From Apium graveolens (Eukaryota; Streptophyta; Magnoliopsida; Apiales; Apiaceae): a DNA stretch of 64,000 nucleotides. Every line of letters begins with the position of its first letter. Positions within the stretch are counted from its first letter, which is position 1. Below are positions 18,552-29,700 of the stretch, piece by piece. The position numbers were made by a program, and so were the translations under genes. Location: NCBI RefSeq assembly GCF_009905375.1, contig NC_133647.1, positions 76,760,671 through 76,824,670 on the forward strand. Direction: 5' to 3'. The notes below the pieces were generated by a model. That model had not been told where the DNA came from and searched no databases. It was given only the letters and a program-made list of their open reading frames with translations.

Positions 18552-20407
18552 CTACTCCTCCATGCGGGAGCCTTCATTCTCTTTCTCCTTGTCAGCACCT
18601 TCGGCATCCTTCGCAGGAGAAGCGGGAGGAGAAGCAGTGTTAGGATCCAAGATGCGGTCATCTGGCTGAGGAGAGTCGAAGAGGGCGTCTATGCTGTCCT
18701 CTGACTCAGCCTGCTCAGGACTTATAAAGTCCTTAGGGTCGACTAAGCCCGGGTACTTCTCAGAAACAGCCTTCACGGCCGCATCCCATCCCTGAGTGAA
18801 CTGTAGGGAATAAAGACCCTCATCATGAATCTCCATGAGATTCTTAAACTTGTCAGAATCCATGTAGTCATCAATGAGCTTATCCTTATCGCTCCTAAGT
18901 TTCACCAGCTCGGAATGAGCCTTAGCCAGCTCCTCTTTCTTCGTGTCCAGCTTCTTCTCTAGGACCTTGGCTCTCTCCTCCCACTTCTTCATCTCCTTTT
19001 CAAAAACATCAGAGTTACCCTTCCAAGATCTAGCCTGATGTAGGGCCGCCTGGAAATAGGTATTACTCTGCAAAGAAATATGTATGAGTTGGCGCAAATT
19101 CATTGGGATACAAGAAAAGTTGAAATTCACAAAAGGAAGAGAAGAAAAAAGAAAATTACCGCAGCTTGGGCTTGAGAGCCCAGAAGCTCAATAGTCTCGA
19201 CATCACTCCCCGTAACAATGTCAGTGAAATCATGGGGAGTGATGGAATGGTACGACCAATCCTTGGCATGTTTGGTGGATCCAACCACCGTATCGCTCCT
19301 CCTGAAGCCCCAGTTAGGCCTGAAGGAATGTGCCTTAAGTGGAGGATCCACATCGTCCCCCAGCTCGACCACCGGGACGTGGGGCTTAAGGAAAGTAGGA
19401 CCGTCAGGTTTGCTCCTGGGATCCCTGTTTAACTTGGCCCTCTTCTGGCGGCCAGATTCCCCCTCCTTGGGCCTATTGACGTTATTAATAGCCTCACAAG
19501 CTGAAAGGAAAAGCAGAAGGAATATTAAAATCCAGAAAAAAGAAAAAGTACGGTTAAAGAGAAGGAAAAATAATTTCGCAGGTATAAGTTTACCCTTATC
19601 ACTGGCCTGGGAGAGACCAACTTTCTTCAAGGAAAACTCCTCTAAAAGGGTCCAGGTGTCTGTTTTCCCATCGTCTGAAATTAAGGCTTGGTAGGCCACC
19701 TCCTCCTCATCAGTTAATCTGATGCTACCAGGACTACCATCTGATACTTTGCAAAATGGCCTACGGAAGAGTGTGGCCCAATCACCCCCAGCCCAGGTCA
19801 GCCTAACAAACTCATCCCTCCATTTAGGGTTGTTCTCGACTATAGAATTACTATCAAAGATATGGGGAATTTTGGGCCGTTGGCGAATTAAAACCCATCC
19901 CGGCTGACTCATAGAACTATTATAGAATTGAAAAACTTTCCTAAAGACAGCTACGGAAAGAGGGAAGCTATTCCTAAGACAAAGGACCATAAAACAGATA
20001 ATATTCCTCCAGGCGTTGGGAGGGAGTTGACAAGGGTTGACTTGTACATCGGCTAATAAACGAGGAATAAATTCGTGGAATGGGAACCTAAGACTTGCGG
20101 TCAGGGCTCCTCGATAAATGAACAGGGTATCCCCCTCCCAATTACAAGTCCTATCCCCAGGGGCGGCTGGAGTAATCCTAAGGTGGGGTGGAAGTCTGTA
20201 CAGGGTGTTCATGAACTCTATTCTACCATCTAACTCATGAAAAGTGTTACCATGATTATATGAATCTAACTCAGATAGAGAAGGATATTCATCACCTCTC
20301 GAGTTGATCATATCAATGAGGGAAGTATATGGAGATTGAATTTGAATGTTTGTACCTCTTTTAGAGACATTCATCTTCTGCAAACGAGCCAATTCGCGAT
20401 CCGCCAT
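18552..20407 (-). CDS. TAT antisense gene, three exons, about 556 aa
   Basis: Antisense to gag-pol, downstream of it. ATG at 20407. The reading splits into exons 20407-19594, 19500-19160 and 19067-18552, with introns of 93 bp (19593-19501) and 92 bp (19159-19068), both GT...AG with T-rich 3' ends. The exons join in frame (814 + 341 = 385 codons, then 172 including the stop). The unspliced frame also runs through intron 1, but intron 2 contains stops. The N-terminal 300 residues look globular with many aromatics (CNWEGDTLFIYRGAL; WAGGDWATLFRRPF). The middle is Lys/Arg/Pro-rich. The C-terminus is a charged, heptad-like probable coiled coil (about 400-470) followed by an acidic Pro/Ser tail. Antisense ORFs are known in Retand-type elements; their function is not established. 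A TATA box lies about 180 bp upstream. Confidence 0.8.
19068..19159 (-). other. Intron 2 of the TAT antisense gene
   Basis: Reads GTAATTTTCTTTTTTC at the donor and ATATTTCTTTGCAG at the acceptor on the minus strand, 92 bp. Removing it joins exon 2 to exon 3 in phase 0. Confidence 0.75.
19501..19593 (-). other. Intron 1 of the TAT antisense gene
   Basis: Reads GTAAACTTAT at the donor and TTTTCCTTTCAG at the acceptor on the minus strand, 93 bp. It is a multiple of three with no in-frame stop, so retention would add a hydrophobic Phe/Leu-rich insert. Confidence 0.7.
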
Positions 20408-20583
20408 TGATGTGCTTCGTTTAAAAGCTTGAAACCCAGAAATGCTTGAAAAACGGTGGAGCTACGGTGGCTGTGAGCTCGCCGGAAATCGCCTACTCAA
20501 AGGGAGAACTCTAGAGAAGTTTATGGGAGAAAATGAGAAATGAGAAATGAGAAGTGAAGTGAGGATTCTCACTTCACACTGCA

Positions 20584-20593
20584 CTTATATAGG
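20584..20593 (-). promoter_or_regulatory. TATA box of the TAT antisense gene
   Basis: Minus strand reads CCTATATAAG about 180 bp upstream of the antisense ATG. It lies between the ATG and the repeat block at 20741. It suggests the antisense gene has its own promoter. Confidence 0.6.
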
Positions 20594-20740
20594 CGAAAAG
20601 CTCAGAATACGAGGCGTTTCTAGGCCCATTTAGACAGGCCCAACCTAAAAGCCCATCTACTAGAAATATCAGGAATAATCTAGAAGCTCCTATGGAAAGT
20701 GAATGGTCAAAAATCGACCAGAATTTTAAACTGGACCAAT

Positions 20741-21058
20741 CAGAGTCCTGATCAACGCAAAAACAGGAATCCTGATCGATATCTCATTCGAACAGGAGGG
20801 TAGAAATCCCCTAAGATCGATCAGAGTCCTGATCGACGCAAAAAAAGGATCCTGATCGATAACTCATTCGAACAGAAGGGAAGAAATCCCATAAGTTCGA
20901 TCAGAGTCCTGATCGATCCGGAAAAGATCCTGACCGATTCCTCAGTCGAGCAAGAAGGAAGAAAAACGCTAAGATCGATCAGAGTCCTGATCGATATAGA
21001 AGAAAGTTCTGATCGATATGCTATTCGATCAGACTGGTCAAAAGTCACTTAATTCGAT
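20741..21058. repeat. About 80-bp tandem repeat, four units
   Basis: CAGAGTCCTGATC recurs at 20741, 20822, 20902, 20980 and 21059, giving steps of 81, 80, 78 and 79 bp. Units share GATCGATAACTCATTCGAACA-like and AGAAATCCC segments. The palindromic core GATCGATC is frequent. It sits just upstream of the antisense promoter, as seen from the antisense strand. Confidence 0.85.
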
Positions 21059-21235
21059 CAGAGTCCTGATCGAAATCGATCAGGAATTTCGTCGACCAGA
21101 GTATAAGATCCTGAGCTAATTCGATCAGGAATCCTGATCGAAATCGATCAGGAATTTCGTCGACCAGAGTGTAAGATCCTGAGCTAAATCGATCAGGAAT
21201 CCTGATCGATTTGGTTGCATCCTGGTCGATTTTGC
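21059..21235. repeat. 68-bp tandem repeat, two to three units
   Basis: AAATCGATCAGGAATTTCGT occurs at 21073 and again at 21141, each followed by the same CGACCAGAGT(A/G)TAAGATCCTGAGC context, then a partial third unit. It shares the TCCTGATCGA core with the 80-bp family and seems to be a rearranged version of it. Confidence 0.8.
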
Positions 21236-21247
21236 ATGCATTTTAAG

Positions 21248-21930
21248 CCAGAAATTAAGGGAAAAATCCAGAAATTAAGGAATAAATCCAGAAATTAAGG
21301 ATAAATCCCAGAAATTAAGGGAAAATTCCAGAAATTAAGGATAAAATCCAGAAATTAAGGGAAAAATCCAGAAATTAAGGATAAATCCCAGAAATTAAGG
21401 GAAAAATCCAGAAATTAAGGAATAAATCCAGAAATTAAGGATAAATCCCAGAAATTAAGGGAAAATTCCAGAAATTAAGGATAAATCCCAGAAATTAAGG
21501 GAAAATTCCAGAAATTAAGGATAAAATCCAGAAATTAAGGGAAAAATCCAGAAATTAAGGATAAATCCCAGAAATTAAGGGAAAAATCCAGAAATTAAGG
21601 AATAAATCCAGAAATTAAGGATAAATCCCAGAAATTAAGGGAAAATTCCAGAAATTAAGGGAAAAATCCAGAAATTAAGGGAAAAATCCAGAAATTAAGG
21701 ATAAATCCCAGAAATTAAGGGAAAATTCCAGAAATTAAGGATAAATCCCAGAAATTAAGGGAAAAATCCAGAAATTAAGGGAAAAATCCAGAAATTAAGG
21801 ATAAATCCCAGAAAAATAAGGAAAAATCCCAGAAAAATTAGGGAAAATCCCAGAAAAATTAGGGAAAATTCCAGAAATTAGGGAAAAATCCCGGAAATAA
21901 GGGAAAAATTCCTGGAAATCAAAATAATTC
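21248..21930. repeat. 20-bp satellite-like tandem array with 180-bp higher-order unit
   Basis: CCAGAAATTAAGG plus a variable 7-base spacer repeats with an exact 20-bp period from about 21248 to 21810 (around 28 units), then decays over six longer units to about 21930. The spacers fall into five variants. The order C-D-E-A-C-A-B-C-D occurs twice in a row, making 21301-21480 and 21481-21660 identical 180-bp copies. Tandem repeats in the 3' untranslated region are a known feature of Retand and other TAT elements. Confidence 0.93.
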
Positions 21931-22050
21931 CTAAATAAAAGGAAAAATTCGTTGTAAACGTGTAGGTCGCTCCACACTTTACGGAAAAACGAAACCCTGT
22001 AAGGGAACAAATAGACTTAACTTCTGGGAAACCTATTCAATGTTTCCCAA

Positions 22051-22065
22051 AAGCTGGGGGGCAAA
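22051..22065 (+). promoter_or_regulatory. Polypurine tract of TAT element
   Basis: AAGCTGGGGGGCAAA directly before the 3' LTR; the likely plus-strand primer, with one CT and one C interrupting the purines. Confidence 0.75.
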
Positions 22066-22636
22066 TGATAGGGATAAATAAATTATGATTGTATAATTAA
22101 ATACTGCATTAATTGTACAAGCTGTGGGCTGCTAGGCCCAATAATAAGATGTATAATATTCAGACCAGAAAGGTTAAGCCTGACGGACCAGATCAGGCCT
22201 GGTGGAATAATAAAGGCCCAAAAAGCCCTGATTATTAATTAATTTCGTAATTAATTAATAAGGGAAAAATCAGATGTTGAAAAGAGTCCCGATGAGGATA
22301 TAAATCCTTAGAGATTAGCCTCAAGGGGACCTAAAAGGATAAGGAATCAGCTTCCTACTTCCTAGGACTCCTAAGTCTATCCTAATTCAGAGGCTTATCC
22401 ACCAAGTCTCCTATACCAAGTCCAATTCAAGGACTCCCACATCTATATAAGGGGTTTCACCCCCACCAATCAGAACTACGTTTTTTGACTTGATCCTTGG
22501 CAATCAGCAAGGTACGTAGGCATCTTGTTAAGGCAGATTGAGTCACGAAATACAAGAGCAGTCAAATCGAGCCTTGGAGCTCACGTTCCTTAGTATTAAA
22601 TACAGCAATTATATATAGTAGTTTTAATCCATAACA
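22066..22636 (+). repeat. TAT 3' LTR
   Basis: 571 bp, matching 11847-12417 with one difference seen. Followed by the TGTAT target duplication. Confidence 0.95.
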
Positions 22637-22641
22637 TGTAT
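22637..22641 (+). repeat. Right target-site duplication of the TAT element
   Basis: TGTAT, same as 11842-11846. Confidence 0.95.
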
Positions 22642-25609
22642 TTTCGATAAACGGGAGCTTTTTATTAAACTATCACAATTATCACTTCGTAATACGTGTA
22701 ACCAGGCACTGAGACCAAGACCGCAGTACAAATTGTACTGATTTGGATAATTATCCCGAAAACCGATACCGTTTGGATCAGTTTTTACAAATAAACGTAC
22801 CGTTTTATATCTGGAATGATCCAACGTGATACTAATTTTCCGTAAATATAAATAGCCTTTTACCGTATTTTATTTCGTATCAAAATCATTTGCAGACAGA
22901 TAATTATATAATTTTACAGAGAAAAATCATATATTCATAAACTGTTCCAAGAATCAAACTACTATTTGGAGGTGTTATTGAAATCTGCTCAGAAAGCTCT
23001 AGTAACCAAAACGGAGGTTTTGAAGAGTACTATCAGATTATACAAGTTTCAGAACTGCAGAATCAAAGGTTTAATTTCTAGAAATTTATTTATTTTCGAA
23101 TTATTTTTATGAAAAAGATGAATTTCTGTTCGGATGATTGTTTGTATGATTTGATGATTGCATGTTATAGAGCTTGTTTTCCTGATGATTTTGATTTATT
23201 ATACGTCTGATTTGGAGTTCAATAACATGTTCAAATTTGAGTTTGATTTTCGAATTTTAAAATTAGGGTTTATAACCCGTATGAATGTTTTCAATTGAAA
23301 TTTGGGGGTTCTTATTCTAGAATAGATTGATGTTGTGATATAGTGGATTGTGTTCTCTGTGAAATTTGCAATCTAGTCGTATAAGTTCCATGAATCAACG
23401 AGGTCTATAGAAGAGGGAGTTAGGTTTTAAAGTTTTCGTCGAACTCGCCGGAAACCGGCGAGTTTCTGGGTTATTTTCCGGCCAACTCCGGGATGATTAG
23501 AATAAATTGATGGCATGGTTGTGTTCCGTGTGAAGTACAGATGTGACCTGGAGGTTGTGAGGGTGTGACGGTGCCGGAGATGAGTTCTCCGGCGAACCCG
23601 TCGTTTTCCGGCGGGGTGAACTGCAAAATTGCAGTTTAGCCCCTGTACTTTTATAAATGATGAAGTTTAATCCCCCAGGTTTCCAGAAGTTGCATATTTT
23701 GGATTCCTGTTTTAAAAATATTCAAAAATCATATTTTCTATTTATTTTTATTATAAAAATTCATTTTTAATTTCTGAAAATTCTAAAAAAACTATTATTT
23801 TAATTCCGAAAATTATTTTTAATTCAAAAATAAAGCTGAATTAATTAGTTAATTAATTTCAGTTAATTTTTAATTGATTAATTGGTCAATTAATTCGAAA
23901 ATTAATTGATTATTTAATTTAATTAATTATTAATTGATTTTAGTTAATTATTTAATTAGATTTAATTATTTAAAAATGATTTAAAAATTCCGAAAAATAG
24001 TTTCGAGCTTTAAAATATTATTCTAAATTATTTTCAAGGCTCGATAATTATTATAAAATTGTTTTGAAGCCAGAATTGGCCAATTGAACCGTGTTTATTA
24101 ACCCGAAATTGATCCAACGACCCGTTTTAATTCCGAAAAATGTTTTAAAAATCATTTTTAAATACCAGAAAGCCTATTTATGACCCGAGACTTCTTTATA
24201 AATAATATGTCATTGATCACGTGATGTATTATGTGTTATACGTGATTTGTTGATTGACTATCGGTCTATATATTTGGTGTTTACTTGTTTATTGCATAAC
24301 TCTCAATCCGTTAATCGGATTTGGGTGAAACGAAGGGTAGATAAAAGTATGTGTTGAATAGAATCCTATGAGTCGATTATTGATAGATACTTATGATATG
24401 TGAGCAGAAGAGGCAAGACGTAGGAAAGGGAAACAGGTAGTTGAGGAGTAAGACGATTGAGATCGGAAGCGAGTGCAGTGTAATAAGCTAATACTGGGCA
24501 AGTGTTCTGAACTTTCTCGAGATATTGTAGTACTTGATAGTCCTGTTGATATTGCAAGTGCTTTGAAGCACTGAAACCCAAACCCTAATTCCAGTTATTG
24601 TTCTTGAGCCGTTAACCTTATTCTTTCTAAGCCATTGATTATTGAATACCCAAACACGAACCACAAATCTACGATACTACTCTATAAATACATACAAACT
24701 AAATACCAAACACTGGACTGAATTACTTATATACTCAACCCATTGTATCTTATACTTTGAAAAAACCAAATCTTTGAAACCCTGAAACGTTGATTCCTTT
24801 GTTATCCAATTCTTTCATTACCCAACATCTAGGCTTTGAAGTTACCTTGTAGATCCGTACAAGGATTGAAACCCTTTCATTGTTAAGCACTCACTGTTGT
24901 TAATGATTTTAGTTATTGTTTACTATTGTTCATTCTGTTATTATGTTAGAATTGGATTGTTTTTATAAAATTGTGGACCAGATTCGTGGTCAGACCATAT
25001 AATGGTTAAGTTAGGCCAATGTATGCCTTGGATCCAGTAGTTAGAGCAATGCTATCTGCTTTGCTCGGGGTTAGTGCGTGACTGATCAGCAGCCTAACCT
25101 TGGTTTTTAAAATAAAAGTATAATGTCCAATTCTAAATCATAATACACTGTTCACTTGATATCATAACCATATTCACTTGATGATCATTATTCTCAGTTT
25201 TGTCATTGTGACTTGCTGAGCTAGTTAGCTCATTTGTGCGATGTTGTTTATATTCTTTCCAGTTAAAAAGGAACCAGTTGGTAGCAAGGATCCCCAGTCC
25301 AGCGCGAGAGCTAGGGATTAAGGTTGAGGAAGCTGAGCTAGTAGGCTTCTTTTGGAATAAATTAAGTTTGTAAAAGTTTGTAATAATGTTTAATACTCAG
25401 TTTGAGTTTGAATGGTTGGGATTTGAACGGTTTGTAATATAAGTAGATGTGTTTGGCTTGCGTGCATACTTTAACCTGTTGCGGTCCATGGTAGTTGGTA
25501 AGTAGGGTCACTGCATAATATTATTATCTTTATTATTGTTATAAGCAGGTTATAAATAAGGTGTGTGTGTGGACCCTAAACTTCTGACCCGGGTTTGGAG
25601 GGCGCTACA
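22642..25609 (+). repeat. Tekay-B 5' LTR, right part
   Basis: Continuation of the LTR after the TAT insert, ending GGGCGCTACA before a TGGTATCAGAGC site. It contains an AT-rich TTAATTAATT zone (23830-23960) and CCGGCGAGTTT / CCGGCGGGG stretches typical of long plant gypsy LTRs. No coding region is supported; a weak minus-strand frame near 24366-24581 is not believable. Confidence 0.85.
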
Positions 25610-25613
25610 GGTT

Positions 25614-25625
25614 TGGTATCAGAGC
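25614..25625 (+). promoter_or_regulatory. Primer-binding site of Tekay-B
   Basis: TGGTATCAGAGC, initiator tRNA-Met type, four bases after the LTR end. Confidence 0.85.
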
Positions 25626-25807
25626 TACAGGTTATAAGTCACTGACACAAGCCTAGGTTGACGGGAATGGGTAGAGGGTTAAGATTAGAAGTAAGGAATA
25701 GAATGATAGAACGTCGAGAGGTTGAGTGTTATGGTATCACCGGTATTAGTATAATTCGCGTTGTGGTTCGACACTCTTATATTGTGATATGATTTCAGAT
25801 AGCAGCG

Positions 25808-26320
25808 ATGGCCGACTCTTTTATTCCCGTATCAGCTGATCACTCAGAGCCTTCAGTTGGAGCACCAGTATCGGATCCACGTCCTGTTATTCCACCAGAA
25901 TTGGCTATTCTACCTCCACCGGTGTTGCAGCTCGTACCACTGCAGGCTATTCTACCCCTAGGCATGAGGCCACCTGTTAGAGGACCCCCACCTGCTGATT
26001 CAGGCTTTACTGGTCATTAAGTCACAGGAGTACCTTTCCAGTTCTCTTCCTATCATGTCCCATATCATCAGTTTGAGGCTTGCCTTATGGAGCAGCGATT
26101 CTTTCAGGGTCAGATCCAGGAGTTACTACATATTATGCGTACCAGAGAGGTTGGGAGTGGTGAGAGGTGACTCAGAGAGGGGCTACAGGCATTTCGTAGG
26201 ACAACTGCAGTGAGGATTGCTGAGGCTACACATGAGGACATCACCCCTGATTTCCTAGTGGAGTGGGCTAAGTGGGTTCTAGAGGAGCTTGAGGAGATTG
26301 GAGGTCCAGACTTGCCATGA
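25808..26320 (+). pseudogene. Extra ORF upstream of Tekay-B gag, 170 codons
   Basis: Frame from ATG 25808 to TGA 26318 with two internal stops: TAA 26018 and TGA 26168. Both could come from Gln or Arg codons by a C-to-T change. The N-terminal 70 residues are Pro-rich (RPVIPPELAILPPPVLQL). The C-terminal half is charged and probably helical, ending EWAKWVLEELEEIGGPDLP. It lies about 200 bp after the LTR and 460 bp before gag. I do not recognise it. The even composition over 170 codons and the type of stops suggest a decayed real ORF rather than chance. Confidence 0.5.
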
Positions 26321-26778
26321 GTCAGAGATCCAGAGATGGAGATGCTGAGCAGTGTTGTTATGGTTATATAGTATGTACAGTAGTGTGTAGTGTGTATCAG
26401 TAGACTTTTGAGTTGTATTTATAGACCAGCGATGTTGACGAGTGTGTAGGTTATTGTACCCTTTTGCTTTTACTTTCGAAGCATCTTTACGCTTGTACTA
26501 CCCAAAACTTTTGATCTATATATATCAGTACCTTTTTCTTTCCATTACTGTCATTTACTTTATCGCACCTGTTTTACTTTACCTTATTTATTGCACCAGT
26601 TATACCCTGTGATACCATGTACCCTGTTTTCCATAACTGTTTATATTCTGTAAAGAAGCATGCAATTTACTTAGTTACAACTATTTTCAAAAAGAGATAT
26701 TTCTATTTTACAAAACTTTTCTTTTATACAAAATATTTGATTCAAAAGCTAAATAAGTTGTTTGATTCTTTACAGAAA
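26321..26778. other. Spacer between the extra ORF and gag of Tekay-B
   Basis: AT-rich, with pyrimidine tracts. No coding sequence or repeat recognised. Confidence 0.6.
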
Positions 26779-29700
26779 ATGCCTCCCAGAAGAAATACCC
26801 GCACCAACACCTAGAATGAAGAAACCAACAACAACAACAATAACAACCAAGATGATACAAACCCGAATGTGAACCCAGGACCCATAGACCTAGCAATAGC
26901 CCAGATTCTTCAAATATTGGCCCAACAAACAGTTCACCTGGCACAACAACAGCAAAGACAGACCAATCCCCAGGTAACTTTTAAAACTTTTTAGGCGATA
27001 AACCCACCAGAATTCAAGGGTTCCTTAGAGCCGATTGAAGCAAATGTGTGGTTAAAGGAAATAGAGAAGGCATTTGCCTTAGTGAAAGTAAAGGAGGAAC
27101 AGAAGGTTGAGTTTGCAAGTTACTATCTGAAGAATGAGGCCACCTAGTGGTGGGAGATGGTGAAGACAGTGGAAGGTACAGATGTTATTACTTGGGAGAG
27201 GTTTAAGGAATTGTTTCTAGAAAAGTATTTTCCCCAGTTTGTTCAGGATCAGATGGAGCTGAAGTTTTTAGAATTAAAGCAAGGGAACATGTCGGTGGCA
27301 GATTATGAAAGTAAGTTTGAGGAATTGTCAAGGTATGTGCCGACGTATGTAGATACTGACCGGAAGAAAGCCAGGAGATTCCAGCAAGGCCTGAAGCCAT
27401 AGATCAGAGGGAAGGTAGCTATTTTTGAATTGGAGACCTGTGCAGGGGTTGTACAGAAGGCTATGATTGCGGAAACCGAAAGTGAGATGTCACAGAAGGA
27501 GAAAGAAAGCAAGAAAAGGAAAGTTGAGGGAAGTGAGGGTCAGCCATAAACAGGGAAGTTTCCAAATTTTAAGAAGGGCAAGTTTCAGCCAGGGAGAAAT
27601 TTTAATTTCAGGAGACAGAATGCAGGAGACGGAGGTCAGAGCAACCGTCCAGCTAATACAAATCAGCCAAATCAGTTGAGATTAACTTTTCCAGATTGTC
27701 AAGCATATAGAAAGAAGCATGGAGGAGTTTGTAACAAGTTGAATGTGGTATGTTTTAAATGCAACCAGAAAGGGCACTATTCAAGGGAGTGCCGAAATCA
27801 GCCAGCTAGAGAGCCAGCAAATAAGGATCAGCCTATTCGGAATCCAGCAGTGAAGGTTCCAGCCATTGGATTTACGTGCTTCAAATGTGGAAAGCCAGGA
27901 CATATGGCCAGGGATTGCAAGACACCAGCCCCAGTCAGTAATGCATTGAGGATTATGAGATCTACCCCAACAGTGAATGAGACTCCAAGGGCTAGAGTTT
28001 TTGACATGTCAGTGAAGGATGATATCCAGGATATAGATATCATGGCAAGTACGCTCAATGTGAATTCTTTATGTGCCAAAGTGTTAATAGATTCGGGAGC
28101 AACTCGATCGTTTGTTTCACAAGATTTTTTTAGTAAGATAAATTGTCCAGTTGAGTATTTAAATGAAATAATGACTGTGGAATTAGCAAATCAAGAACGT
28201 GTAACCGTGAATCAAGTTTGTGGGAATTGTGAGGTTGAGATTTCTGGTAGTAAGTTTTGTGTAGATTTGATACCATTTAAGTTAGGAGAATTTGACGTTA
28301 TATTAGGGATGGATTGGTTATCTAAGCACGATGCCCAGATAGATTGTCGAAATAAGAAGGTAATGGTGAAAATGCCAGACGAAAGGATAGTAACGTTCAA
28401 GGGCCAAAAGCAAGTAAAGAAGTTCTTAACAATAATCCAAGCGAAGAAGTTATTACAGCAAGGATGCGAGCATTTTGTAGCATATGTGATTGACAGAAGT
28501 CAGGAGCCAGCAAAACTTGAAGATATTCCAGTAGTGAATGAATTTCCAGACGTGTTTCCCGACGAATTGTCAGGACTTCCTCCAGATAGAGAAATTGAAT
28601 TTGCCATCAACTTAGCGCCTGGAACAGAACCAGTATCCAAGGCCCCGTATAGAATGGCACCCGTTGAGATGAAAGAGCTAGCGAAACAATTGCAGGAGTT
28701 GTTAGAGAAAGGAGTAATCAGACCCAGCGTATCCCCGTGGGGAGCACCGGTATTATTTGTCAAGAAGAAAGATGGAAGCATGAGACTGTGCATCGACTAT
28801 AGGGAGCTCAATAAGCTTACAATCAAGAACAAGTATCCGTTACCTAAAATTGACGATTTGTTTGACCAATTGAAGGGAGCCAAGTATTTCTCCAAAATTG
28901 ATTTAAGATTGGGATATCATCAACTGAAGATCAAGCCAGAAGATATACCAAAGATAGCTTTCAGAACAAGGTATGGATATTACGAGTTTTTAGTGATGTC
29001 TTTTGGATTGACCAATGCCCGGCAGCGTTTATGGACCCGATGAACAGAATTTTCAAGGAATATTTGGACAAGTTCGTTATTGTATTTATAGACGATATTT
29101 TGATCTATTCAAGGACGGAAGAGGATCATGCGGAACATTTGAGAATAGCTTTGGAGATTTTAAGGAAAAAGAAGTTATATGCTAAATTCTCGAAGTGTGA
29201 GTTTTGGCTACAGGAAGTTCAGTTCTTAGGACACATAGTTAGTAATGAAGGGATCAAAGTGGACCCAGCAAAGATCGAGGCAATTACGAATTGGGAAAGA
29301 CCCAGAACACCCACCGAAGTAAGGAGTTTCTTAGGATTGGCAGGATATTATCGACGATTCGTCCAGAATTTCTCAAGAATTACAACACCATTGACAAAGC
29401 TTACACGGAAGAATGAAAAGTTTATATGGAACGACAAGTGCGAAGAAAGTTTTCAGGAGTTGAAATGAAGATTAATCACGACACCTGTTTTGACACTTCC
29501 AGACGATCAAGGGAATTTCGTAATTTATAGCGATGTTTCTCACAAAGGATTAGGATGTGTTCTAATGCAGCATGACAAGGTGATTGCGTATGCGTCAAGG
29601 TAATTGAAACCGCACGAACAAAAAAATCCTACTCATGATTTGGAACTAGCAGCCATAGTGTTTGCTTTGAAAATTTGGAGACATTATCTGTATGGAGAGA

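Larger units (their letters stand above)
11847..22636 (+). mobile_element. Young, complete TAT/Retand-like Ty3/gypsy element
   Basis: Complete by structure: 571-bp LTRs at both ends, target duplication TGTAT on both sides, primer-binding site, one intact gag-pol ORF, antisense gene, tandem repeats, and a purine tract before the 3' LTR. By eye I find one difference between the LTRs (AAGGACTCAG near 12122 against AAGGAATCAG near 22341). The extra RNase H, the antisense ORF and the amplified tandem repeat upstream of the 3' LTR all fit the TAT clade, in particular Retand. It is the youngest insertion in the window and the only one whose coding capacity appears intact. Confidence 0.95.

Noticed and set aside
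21795..22010. 71-codon minus-strand frame with GIFPNFS repeats
   Set aside because: Translation of the decaying 20-bp tandem array; no coding evidence.
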